DNA of 64,000 nt, taken from NCBI RefSeq assembly GCF_033958435.1, contig NC_134137.1:105720501-105784500 (forward strand). The letters are read 5' to 3'. The notes beneath the pieces were generated by a model. That model was not told the DNA's origin and made no database searches. It saw nothing but the letters and a program-made list of their open reading frames with translations. Of this stretch, positions 36,433 through 47,488 are shown in pieces; positions within the stretch are counted from its first letter, which is position 1, and every line of letters begins with the position of its first letter. The stretch is from Carettochelys insculpta (Eukaryota; Chordata; Testudines; Carettochelyidae). The position numbers and the translations under genes are program-made.

Positions 36433-37143
36433 GGCTACGTCTACACGTGAAGCCAACATCGAAATAGCTTATTTCGATGTAGCAACATCGAAATAGGCTA
36501 TTTCGATGAATAACGTCTACACGTCCTCCAGGGCTGGCAACGTCAATGTTCAACTTCGATGTTGTGTGGCACCACATCGAAATAGGCGCTGCGAGGGTAC
36601 GTCTACACGCCAAAGTAGCACACATCGAAGTAAGGGTGCCAGGCACAGCTGCAGACAAGGTCACAGGGTGGACTCAACAGCAAGCCGCTCCCTTAAAGGG
36701 CCCCTTCCAGACACAGTTGCACTAAACAACACAAGATACACAGAGCCGACAACTGGTTGCAGACCCTGTGCCTGCAGCATGGATCCCCAGCTGCTGCAGC
36801 AGCAGCCAGAAGCCCTGGGCTAAGGGCTGCTGCCTACGGTGACCATAGAGCCCCGCAGGGGCTGGAGAGAGAGCATCTCTCAACCCCCCAGCTGATGGCC
36901 GCCATGGAGGACCCGCCAATTTCGACGTTGCGGGACGCGGATCGTCTACACGGTCCCTACTTCGACGATGAACCTCGAAGTAGGGCGCTATTCCGATCCC
37001 CTCATGAGGTTAGCGACTTCGACGTCTCTCCGCCTAACATTGAAGTTAACTTCGAAATAGCGCTCGACGCGTGTAGCCACAACAGGCGCTATTTCGAAGT
37101 TAGTGCCGCTACTTCGAAGTAGCGTGCACGTGTAGACACAGCT
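36433..37143. mobile_element. Internally deleted Harbinger copy (711 bp)
   Basis: The ends GGCTACGTCTACACGTG and CACGTGTAGACACAGCT match those of copy B (42117-46053), as do the 250-300 bp next to each end, including the TTTCGATG and CTACTTCGA palindromes. The transposase and Myb-like genes are missing. The flanks are ACT on both sides (36430-36432 and 37144-37146), a possible 3-bp duplication. It would need a transposase supplied from elsewhere. Confidence 0.8.
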
Positions 37144-37146
37144 ACT

Positions 37147-38931
37147 GAGTGTTGTAGAGTAACTCACCAAAATGGTGCATTTTATACCATGCACACACTT
37201 CCTGACTGTGTAAACTACCACCCACCTTCTTTTTACATATCTTCTGCTTCCATGGCCTTCCTGACCATCTTAATAGAAACTGTTGTTCACAGTTTGTATC
37301 TAAATTCTGGAAAGGGGTGTTCTACCTCCTGAATATCTGGCCCTGTGCATCCACCACTCATCAACCCCTAAATGGATAAACAATCAGAACATGCCATTCA
37401 GGTGCTCAAACAATGCCCACAGCAGCAAATCTGCTATCCTTGACAGATTTTCAATCGAAATCCATTCACTCAGAATATAACATATCATTATTTAAAAACA
37501 AGATCCCTCAAGTCACTGATATAATAGCCTTAAGATATAATTCAAAACTGTAGAGAATATTTTGGAGCCTGACATAAGAAACCTAAGTCTTGCTGGGTTT
37601 ATTCTAACAAAGTTTCCTTTTTTCATGTTACATACAGAATTATCTAGGTCTTACAAAACACAGAGGGAGGGCCACAGAAACAAGACTGCAACCTTTAGAT
37701 GATGGATACTTTACATCATCAAGTAAACTTGATTTTTCTTTTCAGTACTGCTGCAATATTATTATTCTGCTCCAAATTGCTTGTGTCATGTGCAAAGGCT
37801 AAAATCAGAGACAAAGAATGAAGCGTAAAACCATATCCAATCACAAGAAAAACTAGTCTACATTCAGAAGCTGCAGTGGCTTAACTTATAGTGATTTCAT
37901 TAAACCAGTGCAACTTTGTGTGTGGAATCTTTTATACCAGTTTAAAATGGGTTATATTGATTTATCGAGTTGTATTTCAATATTTACTGACATAAATTAA
38001 ACCAGCATGAGTCAAGTTTAAACTGACATATAAGTCTACTCATGAAATTGTGCTGGTATAACTAAGTTGGTATAAAATCATACCTTTAATTTCCAGGTGC
38101 TAGTATGCCAAAGGTCTCAATCAGAGACTTCTTTTGCAAGTATTTTCCAGCTTTAACAGTGTGTCTGAGACTCATCCTCTAATGTCAGCGAGAAATTGAA
38201 TAAACCCATGCAACTTTTTACATTGTGTGAACCATCACAGTATATCAAAACTATGTCAGTATATGGTCCACTGAAACCATCTTTAGTGGCTTTACTCAGC
38301 TTTTACTCAGTCCTTTTCCCATCAAATTAACAGTGGAGTAATGTTATTAGGAATTAAGTAAGAAAGCCTTTATGAGTTTAATATTTCCTCCTGAAAAATT
38401 TTTGGAAACATTTCATAGTATAGCCTGAATCTGAAATAAAATATTGACTGCAGGGATTATCACTGAATGGAGGGGCCTTTATACTGAATATAGGGTCTCC
38501 ATATAAGCATTTTTATTAATGAAAACAACATATTAATTTGTATCCTCTTCAATTAATCTAGACACATGAGTTTCAGTTGTGTTTTACACACTATTAATTA
38601 TAAACTTTCATAGAGGCTGATTTAAAAATCAATGTAAAAATGACAGCGACACATGAATGAATGAGCAAAAAAGTGCAGTCACAAGCTATTACACATGTAA
38701 CAAAATTTTATTGCTCAAGTCTCATATGTCCTTCTATTAATAAGCCATTAAAAATGTCCCTTCAGTTCCCCTAAAATAGGGCAAAAGACAAATGCTATCC
38801 AATCCAAAAATAAGTTAAAGGAATATTATGAAAAATTCACAAAGGTAAAAACATTTATTTACGATTTATACAGCTCATCCTCCTCATACCTCCAGATGGC
38901 ATTATGATGTACTAGTCTAGGCCAGGTTTTC
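37147..38931. other. Intergenic, no firm feature
   Basis: AT-rich. A stretch at 37850-38290 has an ACTAGTCTACATTC start that may be a decayed MITE, but I could not find its partner end. Confidence 0.4.
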
Positions 38932-40159
38932 CTAAACTTTATATAGTTGGGACCCAGGTTTTTTTCAGTACCCTTTTTTTGTGGCCCAAAGGTATAAATG
39001 CATATAAAAATGAATGAGAAATGAATAAATTTTCACTGTGTATTATTTATTCACAGTAATAATAGTACATAATAATATAAATCTTGATATAAAATACTGA
39101 AGTGTCTAACTTATTATTACCTTAAATACAATTTAAACAGTAGAATTTTAACAGTTGTAAAGTTAGTTTATTTATAATTTAATTAGTTGAATATAAGTCA
39201 TTTATTATATGTGCACTTTATAACTTTTAAATAACTAAAAAGAGAACTAATGGGAAAGGTGAAGTTTTGCATCACATAGCAACTTTATGTCAGGAGCAAA
39301 ATAAGAAAGTTTTATCTCAAATGGACATAAAATCTATTTCTATATTTATTTTTGAAGAAAACCAAAGACAAGAAACTTGTTTTACACTTATATATCATGA
39401 TGAAAGCCATTAAGAATTTGACTGCTTTCTCAGGTAAATGTGGATATTCATTTCTACAGCTCAACCAAAAATCAATCAAGGAGAGTTTATCGAAGTTCTC
39501 TTTTAAGGCAGAGTCACAAGAAAGTTCAATTTATGAATCTACTTCTGATGCATTCAGTTGTAATATTTCTTCATTTTCAGTGTCAACAGTAAATGGGTTC
39601 TTAATCCACATTTTACTGGCATCAACTGGAGGAGCATATTCATTAAAGCTTGATGTTAGCCCCAAGAGATGTTCTTTGATTGCTGCAGAAATCACATATG
39701 AGATACTAGTTTCAGCATATTTTTCTTGTAACTCAGGTTAAAGTACAAAAAGATTTAAAGTTCCTCTTGTTAATTCATTGTACCCATAAACGAAGTTTTT
39801 TAATTGTTGCTTCAACTTTTTTGTGAACTTTGAAAATATTAGTGTCTTATAAATTCAGAATTAACTTGTTTAAAAGACAAAATATGTCACATAAGTAAGC
39901 CACCATTGTTAAGCAATCAAACTCATGAAACCTGTCTTTAAATTTAAATATAACATCTTTTGCTGATGGAGGGTGTCTCTCCAAGAACAATAAAACTTCA
40001 TCCTTCATTTCGAAGAGTTGTTTCAAAATGTTTCCTTTCAATAGCCAATAAATATAATTTATAAACTTCACACATTCTTGAAGAGTGGAACTCAAAAGTA
40101 ATGGCACAGTTTTCACAGCTAGTGCCTCTGTGAATATTACAATGCACTCACAAGCAGTC
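38932..40159 (-). pseudogene. hAT transposase relic, C-terminal part
   Basis: The left end at 38932 (CAGGTTTTCCTAAACTTT, then GTTGGGACCC) looks like a hAT terminus. On the minus strand 39847-40116 encodes a transposase segment (MKDEVLLFLERHPP, HEFDCLTMVAYLCDIFCLLN) resembling ZBED5/FAM200-type hAT transposases. The relic runs to about 40159, where a CR1 LINE begins, and resumes at 46057. Confidence 0.7.
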
Positions 40160-42116
40160 TTGTGCTACAGCTCAAATCCATGGGACAAGCCCTGTGAGAG
40201 TGGGCAATTGACTAAGGAGGAATATAAATATGGGGCTGGAGAATGCTGGGCAGTCATTAGGAAAATGAAAGAACAATTGGAACTGCAGCTGGTAAGGTAT
40301 GTGAATGGTAACAAGAAGGGTTTCTACATGCATGGTAACAATAAGAGGGCTATCAGGGAAGGCTTGCGGGCGTTACTGGATGAAAGAAGTAACTTAGTTA
40401 CAGTGATGTAAGACAAGCTGAAGAACTTAATGCTTTTTTTCCTCAGTCTTCACGGACAAGGACAGCTCCTCCACTACAGCGCTAGACAATGCACTATGGG
40501 AAAGTGGAGGGCAGCCATCGGTGGGGAAGGAGCAAGTTAAGAGCTACCTAGAAAACATAGATGTACACAAATCCATGGGTCTGGATTTAATGCTCCTACA
40601 GGTACTGAGGGAATTGGCAGATGTCATTGCTGAGCCTTTGGCCATTATCTTTGAAGACTCTTGGAGATCGGGAGAGATCCCAAATGACTGGAAAAAGACA
40701 AATGTGGTAGCCATCTTTAAAAAAGGAAAGAAGGACAATCCAGGGAACTATAGACTGGTCAGCTTTACCTCAATCCCTGGGAAAACAATGGAGGAGAGCC
40801 TCAAGAATCCACTTGGGAGCACTTGGAAGAGGGGAAAGTGATCAAGAGTAGACAAAATGGATTCATCAAGGGCAAGTCGTGCCTGACCAATCTGATTAAC
40901 TTCTATGATGAGGTAACACTCTGTGGACATGGGGAAGTTAGTGGAAGTGATATACCTTGACTTCATCAAAGCTTTTGGTACAGTCTCCCACAACATTCCT
41001 GCCCACAAGCTGAGGAAGTATGGATTGGATCCATGGACTATAAGGTGGATAGAAAGCTGGCTCGACAGTCAGTCCCAAGGGGTAGTGGTCAATGGCTTAA
41101 TATCTGGATGGCAGTCAGATTCAAGCGGACTGTCCCAAGGCTCAGTTCTGGGGCTGGTGTTGTCCAACATCTTTATTAATGACATGGATGAGGGACTGGA
41201 TTGCACCCTCAGCAAGTTTTCAGATGACACTAAGCTAGGGGGAGAGGAAGATACATTGGAGGATAGAGAGAGAATCCAGAGTGACCTGGATAAATTAAAG
41301 GACTGGACCAAAAGAAATCTGATGCGGATCAACAAAGAGAAATGTAGAGTCCTGCACTTGGGACGGAAGAATCCCAAGCATTGTTATAGGCTGGGGACTG
41401 ACTGGCTAAGCAGCAGTACAGCAGAAAGGGACCTAGGGCTCATGGCAGATGAAAGGCTGGATATGAGTAAACAGTGTGCCCTTGTAGCCAACAAGGCGAA
41501 AGGCATATTAGGGTGCATTAGGAGGAGCATTGCAAGCAGATCTAGAAAAGTGGTTATTCCCCTCTGTTCGGCACTGGTGAGGCCACATCTGGAATATTGT
41601 GTCCAGTTTTGGGCCCCCCAGTATAAAAAGGATGTGGATTTGCTAGAGCAGGTTCAGTGGACAGCAACAAAAATGATTAAGGGGTAGAACACATGACTTA
41701 TGGTGAGAGGCTGAGGGATTTGGGCTTATTTAGTTTACAGAAGAGAAGACTGAGGGGTGATTTAATAGCAGCCTTCAACTTCCTGAAGGAGTGCTCTGAA
41801 GACGTCAGAGAGAAATTATTCTCAGTGGTGACAGATAGCAGAACAAGGAGCAATGGTCTGAAGTTACAGAATGAGAGGAGTAGGTTGGATATTAGGAAAA
41901 ACTACTTCACCATGAGGGAGGTGAGGGACTGGAATGCATTGCCTAGAGACATGGTGGATTCTTCATCCTTAGAGGTTTTTAAGTCCTGACTTGACAAGGT
42001 CCAGTCTGGGATGGCTTAGATGGTATAGATCCTGCCTGAAGCAGGGAGCTGGGCTAGATGACCTCCTGAGTTCCCTTCCAGCCCTGTGATTCTATGATAT
42101 GATTGTATGATTCTAT
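40160..42116 (+). mobile_element. CR1 LINE, 5'-truncated
   Basis: The copy runs from the middle of ORF2 to the typical 3' end (GCTGGGCTAGATGACCTCCT, then TGATTCTATGAT repeats at 42085-42116). It lies within a hAT relic and its 3' end abuts the Harbinger element at 42117. At about 1.95 kb it is the longest CR1 in the window. Confidence 0.88.
40521..41989 (+). pseudogene. CR1 reverse transcriptase (ORF2), broken
   Basis: Frames give the RT N-terminus (LRELADVIAEPLAIIFEDSW, DWKKTNVVAIFKKGKKDNPG), then after a shift the 254-codon frame 40923-41687. That frame has IKAFGTVSHN in place of AFDTVSH, SGLSQGSVLG, LDCTLSKFSDDTKLGG where the FADDT catalytic block should be, and LCSALVRPHLEYCVQFWAPQ. A last frame (41693-41989) holds the C-terminus. 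Here the first catalytic aspartate is Gly and the second site reads SDDT. The protein would reverse-transcribe CR1 RNA at nicked target DNA. Confidence 0.85.
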
Positions 42117-42473
42117 GGCTACGTCTACATGTGTATGCTACATCGAAATAGCTTATTTCGATGTCGCGACATCGAAATAAGCTATTTAGATGAATAACGT
42201 CTATACGTCCTCCAGGGCTGGTGCCATCGACGTTCAACGTCTATGTTGGGCAGCACCACATCGAAGTAGGCGCTGCAGGGGAGCGTCTACACGCCAAAGT
42301 AGCACACATCGAAATAAGGGTGCCAGGAACAGCTGCAGACAGGGTCACAGGGCGGACTAGCACTTCCAGGGCAACAGCTAGCCGCTCCCTTAAAGGGCCC
42401 CTCCCAGACACACTCAGCCTGCACAGTACACGGTTTGCAGAGCCATAGGCACGCACACCTCGGCGAAGCAGTT

Positions 42474-43876
42474 ATGGACACCCAGCAGCAGCAGCAGCAG
42501 CAGCAGCAGCCAGAGGTCCACCCAGCCGCCCCTGCAGGAGCAGTGCTCGCCCTGCTCAATGCCATGCAGGAGGCAGCTGATCGCCTTCTAGTCACAGAAG
42601 AGGAGCTGCCCCCAGGGGAGGAGGAAGCAACCCCAGACACTGCAGCCCCCCGCCCCCGCCGCACACACTGCCGGCTGTGGAGCTACCCCACGAGCACCAA
42701 CTGGTGGGAGCGGTTGGTGCTCGGAGAGTGGGACGATGACCGCTGGCTCCAGAACTTTCGTATGAGCTGGCAGACATTTCTGGAGCTCTGCCAGTGGCTC
42801 ACCCCGCACTGAGGCACCAGGACACTGCCATGCAGCGTGCCCTTAGCGTGGAGAAACAGGTCGACATCGCTGTCTGGAAGCTGGCCACTCCAGACAGCTA
42901 CTGATCCGTGGGCCAGCAGTTTGGCGTTGGCAAGGCCACCGTCGGGGCTGTCCTCATGGAGGTAAGAGGACCCACGGGGAGGGGGAGGCAGCCCTGGGGG
43001 GTGGAGGAGAGCCCTGGCAGGGAAGGGGAGGGGAGGGGAGCCCTAGCAGGGGAGGGCCAGACATACCCTGCACACCCCTCATTGGTGCTCTCCCATGTCC
43101 TTCCCCTGCAGGTCGTCCGCACCATCAACGCCCTGCTCCTCCACAGGCTCGTGCGGCTTGGGGACCTGGATGCCGCCATCGCGGGGTTTGCCACCCTGGG
43201 CTTCCCAAATTGCTTCAGGGCTCTGGATGGGAGCTTCCCAAATTGCTTTGGGACTCTGGATGGGACCCATATCCCCATCCGAGCTCCGGAGCACAGTGGA
43301 GGACACTTCTTGAACCGGAAGGGCTACCATTCAGTGGTCCTCCAGGCCTTGGTGGACAGCCGGGCCACTTCCTGGACATATATGTTGGCTGGCCTGGAAG
43401 CACCCACGACGCCTGGGTATTCCGGAATTCGGGCCTGTGCCGCTGGCTGGAGGCGGGGACCTATATCCCCCAGCGGGAGATCCCTGTGGGGGACACCACG
43501 ATGCCCCTCTGAGTCATCGCAGACGCGGCGTACCCCCTCCGCCCCTGGCTCATGCACCCTTACACGGGCCATCGGTCAGCCAGCCAGGAGCACTTCAACA
43601 TGCGCCTGAACCACGCGCGCCAGGTGGTTGAGCGCACATTTGGCCACCTCAAAGGGCGCTGATGCGGGCTCCTCCAACATCCCCCAGATTGTGAGCGCGT
43701 GCAGCGCACTCCACAACCTGGTCAAGAGCAAGGGGGAGGCATTCTTTCAGGGCTGGGCTGTGGAGGCTGGCAGGGCCGACGTGCAGCCACCCGCTGCCCC
43801 CAATTGCCAGGTGGACCCCGAGGGGATCCGGGTCTGGGAGGCCCTGCGGGCCCATTTCGACGAGGCCGCGGGGTGA
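42474..43876 (+). pseudogene. HARBI1-like transposase of copy B, degraded
   Basis: The start at 42474 gives MDT and nine glutamines from CAG repeats, then the WSYPTSTNWWERLVLGEWDD block. A 150-nt intron (42962-43111, GTAAGA...CTGCAG) interrupts it. Exon 2 has VVRTINALLLHRLVRLGDLD and the DDE catalytic signatures: LDGTHIPI (Asp at 43259-43261), GSTHDAWVF (Asp at 43408-43410) and VVERTFGHLKGR (Glu at 43630-43632). Damage includes a one-base deletion near 42811, TGA stops at about 42902, 43510 and 43660, a one-base loss near 43360, and a 33-bp duplication of the first catalytic site. It would have cut and pasted the element. Confidence 0.87.
43201..43266 (+). repeat. 33-bp in-frame duplication over the first catalytic Asp
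   Basis: 43201-43233 and 43234-43266 differ at 5 of 33 positions. The protein reads FPNCFRALDGS and then FPNCFGTLDGTHI. Copy C has a single FPHCFGMIDGTHI, so the duplication is specific to copy B or its recent ancestor. Confidence 0.9.
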
Positions 43877-44236
43877 ATGCTGGCAGGCCCCCCACTACAC
43901 CCCCCCATCCTCCACAACACTCCCTGCCCCTACACCCACACCACAGAGCACCCAAGAGCACACCCCCGCCACTTTTCTTGCAAATAAAAATAGACCTGTT
44001 GTTCGTGAAACCACCAAATGTTGAATTCTTATTATTATATTATTTACAACAAACATAAATATTATATATTATATGGATAACCAAAAAACAGGGGAACACA
44101 AGGAAGGGGAGAACTATTTACATGGGGGGCAGGTATCATAAAATAACAGGGGTCTAATACAAACTATATACAACACAAGTAAAAGGGGATATGTACAAAG
44201 GGGGAGGTGGGGCCCATGTCCTGGGCCCCGCACCCC

Positions 44237-45691
44237 CTAATGTCCAGCGCTGGGGGTGGGTGGCCACGACCCGCGCCTCGGCCTCAGCCCTGGCCAGGGC
44301 TGGCTGGGGGCCGGGCAGACCGGCAGATATGGCTGGCGGGTGTCAGCAGGCCCCAGGTCCCCCTCGGCGGATGGCCCCTCGGTGGCGGACAGCGGTGCGA
44401 CGGCGGGTGGAGCAGGCAGGGCGGGCAGAGCGGCGGCCAGTGCGGCATGGGGGGCCAGGTAGTCTGCGATGCTCTCAAATGTGCGCATAAAGGTCCCCCA
44501 TGCCTCCTGTCACCAGGCCAGTGCCTGCTCCTGCAGATGGAGGCGCTGCTCCTCCACCCACAGGCGCTGCTCCGAGACCTCCAGCTGCTGCCGGAAGATC
44601 GCCAGCAGCTGGGGGTCCGTTGTCGTCCGGGTGTGGTGCTATGTCCGCCGTCGTCCCCGCCCTGGGGCTGGTCGGTGTTCCGCCGAGGGGCTGGCCTGGA
44701 CTGATGGCCCCGGTGGGCTCTCCGGGACCACTGACACCTCGCCAGTGCTCTCCAGTCCCTCCGATGGTGCAGCTGCGGAACACAGGGGGGGAAGAAGAGT
44801 GGAGACAGCCGTTTGTGTGGCCCCGTCGTGCTGGGGGGGCAGGGGCTGATGCATTCTTCTGAGGGACAAGCCAATGCTGTCCTTGGGGCCATGGTCATTG
44901 GGGCATATGGAGGGCCCTGGTCATGTCTGTTGCCCCCGCCCCTCAACCCCGGGGGTGTGCACCGGGGGGGTACATGCCTGATGGTCTGCTCCCACAGTCG
45001 GGGGACACCCTCTGGGCGGATGCCCTGCTGGAGCTCCGGGACGGGATGGCGATCCGGAGCCCCCATCACTGGAGGAGGATCCCCCCTCCTCCTCCTCCTC
45101 CTCCGGTGTCCCAGGGGTGGGCTCCTGGGGGGGCCCCTGGGGTGCGGGGCTTGCCTCTGGGGTGGACTCCACCTCCAGGGCCTGCTGGGGCTCGTCGGCC
45201 GAGGTGTCAAGAGTGGCCGGCGGGGAGGAGGTGTGCCGGGGGCCCAGGATTTCCCTGAGCTCCCTGTAAAAGGGGCAAGTGACGGGGGCGGCCCCAGATT
45301 GGCTGGCCGCATCCCGGGCCCAGGCATAACCCTGCCACAGCTCCTTGACCTTACTCCTGATGTGGTCAGGAGTGCGGGCAGGGTGACCCCGGGCAGCCAG
45401 GCCCTCAGCCAGCCGAGCAAACGCATCCACTTTCCGCCTCTTGCTCCCCGTTACCTGGAGCACCTCCTCCTCGCTCCAGAGCCTCAGCAGGTCCCGGATC
45501 TCGGCCTCCATCCAGGAGGGGCCCCACTGCCTCTTCCCCAGCTGGCTGCCAGCCTGGGAGCCCTGGCTCCCCTTGGGGGGGTGCCCTGGGGTCGCTTGGG
45601 GGGCTGGTGGGCAGCCATCGCTGCGGGGGTGGTGGACTGCGGCTGCAGAGGGGAATGCAGGCTGGCTGCGTGGCTGTGCTGCCGCCTGCAT
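44237..45691 (-). pseudogene. Harbinger Myb/trihelix-like protein, two exons
   Basis: The start at 45691 opens a long frame (to about 44921). Residues about 53-125 are a trihelix/Myb-like DNA-binding domain with spaced tryptophans (W56, W60, W72, W119), EIRDLLRLWSEEEVLQV and TPDHIRSKVKELWQGY. An acidic and Ser/Pro-rich region follows. A pyrimidine-rich acceptor precedes 44772, and the second exon there holds a coiled coil (AIFRQQLEVSEQRLWVEEQR) and ends at 44237. The second exon has stops after GRRRT and ALAW, and the exon-1 donor is degenerate. In Harbinger systems this protein brings the transposase to the nucleus and the ends. Confidence 0.72.
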
Positions 45692-46056
45692 GCTCTCTCA
45701 GCTTCCTGCACAGGAAGGCAGGGGGCGGGGACCTTTAAGGGGCTGCTGCACACGGCGACCATCGAGCTCAGGGGCTGGAGAGAACGTCTCTCAACGCCTC
45801 AGCTGATGGCCGCCATGGCGGACCCCGCTATTTCGATATTGTGGGATGCGCATCGGCTACACGTGCCCTACTTCGACGTTCAACGTCGAAGTAGGGAGCT
45901 ATTCCCATCTCCTCATGGGGATAGCGACTTCGACTTCTCGCCGCCTTACGTCGATGTCAACTTCGAAATACGCCCGCCACGTGTAGCCATGGCGGGCGCT
46001 ATTTCGAAGTTGGCGCGGCTACTTCGAAGTAGCCGGCACGTGTAGACGCGGCTCAT

Positions 46057-46345
46057 GAGAGGCCCTACCATTGCTCGAGCCCATCTCTGCTCAGTCCATC
46101 ACATTTTTTTCCAGTTAATATCATTTTGAATAATAAAATAATTGATTAGCTTGAAAATTTCGTCAGCCATTGTTCTTGTTGGAAGTGGTTTACAAAATAA
46201 GAGATCTTCTTAAATGGAGCTTTCATAATCATATCTAACAAAACATATCAAATTTGCAGTGTCTGTTATATCAGTACTTTCATCCACTTGTTTGCCTTAC
46301 ATAATTTCCAGAGAAATACCGTTAACAAAAAGTTAGCTAGTTTTT
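46057..46345 (-). pseudogene. hAT transposase relic, upstream part
   Basis: On the minus strand frames read QVDESTDITDTANLICFV-like and LLFCKPLPTRTMADEIFKL, the segment that precedes HREALA in hAT transposases. It continues the frame of 38932-40159 across the CR1 plus Harbinger block. That makes it the same element, split by the two later insertions. Confidence 0.72.
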
Positions 46346-46349
46346 CCCC

Positions 46350-46860
46350 TGAAGGACGTGGATACTTCCCTCCAATCAAGAATATACACAGACACTTTTC
46401 TAGGACTCACGAATCAAATAATTTGCTTGAAAAAGTGATTTATTAACAAAACAAAAGATAAGGTATACAAACAAAGTGATAAACCATACTTAGCTGGTAG
46501 GTGTTACAAAACAGGTGTTAAAAACAAGTTAAAGCACACAGAATCACTTCCCTGGGATTAAGTTTAGAAGCTAAAGTGTAGAGGGGACACGGATACATAA
46601 ACCAGACTGAGAAGTCCAGTACCAAACCCAAAATTAAAAATAACAATAATCTGCTTGCATTAGACTAAATATTTTCTTTCTACTTACATATCTGTATGCC
46701 CAGGGCGTGTTGTGACCTGAATATTTACTGAATTCATTGAGTCCTACTTAGGATTAAAACATTTCTGTCCTTTTCCTCTGACTAGACAAAAGCAAAACTT
46801 AAGCAGCTGGTAATTCCTTCAATTCAAAAGGTCTCTCTCTCTTCCCATTGGCTCACGTGG
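46350..46860 (-). mobile_element. Possible LTR fragment
   Basis: Reversed, the sequence has an AATAAA signal (complement of 46439-46444) followed by a T/C-rich R-U5-like stretch. I could not fix TG/CA ends or a target duplication, so this is only a suggestion of an old retroelement LTR. Confidence 0.3.
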
Positions 46861-47488
46861 GTGCTTGCCACATAGAACTCACTCTCCCTGCCCACGTCTA
46901 CAGGGATCTTCTGAAAGAAGATGTTCCAGAAGAAATCTTCTGGGATATCTTTTGAAAGGTAGTGTCCGGATCGATCTTTTGATCTGATCTTTCGAAATTG
47001 TGCAACCAAATAGCCCCAGGAGCTCTTCTGAAAGAGTGGCCCAGAAAATGCCATGGACAGGGTCGCATGGCTGGCAAGCCCCTCCAGGAGCATTGGGGAT
47101 GCTCTCCCTTAAAGGACCCCTCCCAGATACCTTCTCCCTGCACATGCTGCTGAGGCCTGCCAAGCTATTCAAGTGAAGCTGAGCCTGTGCCCAGTTCTGA
47201 CCCTTGTTTCTGAGATCCATGGACCCACAGCAGCAATAGAGCCGCCTGCATGCCCTGGCTGGGCTGCCAACCATCTTCTTTGCTGCCGCCCTCCACGTGT
47301 TCCAGTGGCTGAGCCCCATCCTTGGGGCCGTCCACCCACCACGTACCTGACCACAACCCATGGGTCTGCCAGCACCTGTGGAGCTACCCCACCAGCTCTG
47401 ACTGGAGGGACTGTGTCATCCTGGCCCAGTGTGATAATGTGTGCTGGCTGCAAAACTTTCTCATAAAGGAAGACACCTTTCTGGAGCT

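Larger units (their letters stand above)
42117..46053 (+). mobile_element. Harbinger element copy B, nearly complete
   Basis: The 3937-bp element starts GGCTACGTCTACATGTG and ends CACGTGTAGACGCGGCT, inverted to each other. The flanks are TAT and CAT. It carries two convergent genes, a HARBI1-type transposase on plus (42474-43876) and a Myb/trihelix-like protein on minus (45691-44237), the classic two-gene layout of PIF/Harbinger. Near each end lie TTTCGATG or CTACTTCGA palindromes, including a perfect 15+1+15 palindrome at 45866-45896. AATAAA signals lie between the genes, for example at 43983-43988. Both genes are damaged in places. Confidence 0.88.

Noticed and set aside
40085..40411. A real gene at 40085-40411
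   Set aside because: It is a chimaera of antisense hAT sequence and the CR1 ORF2 start; the frame crosses the insertion border.
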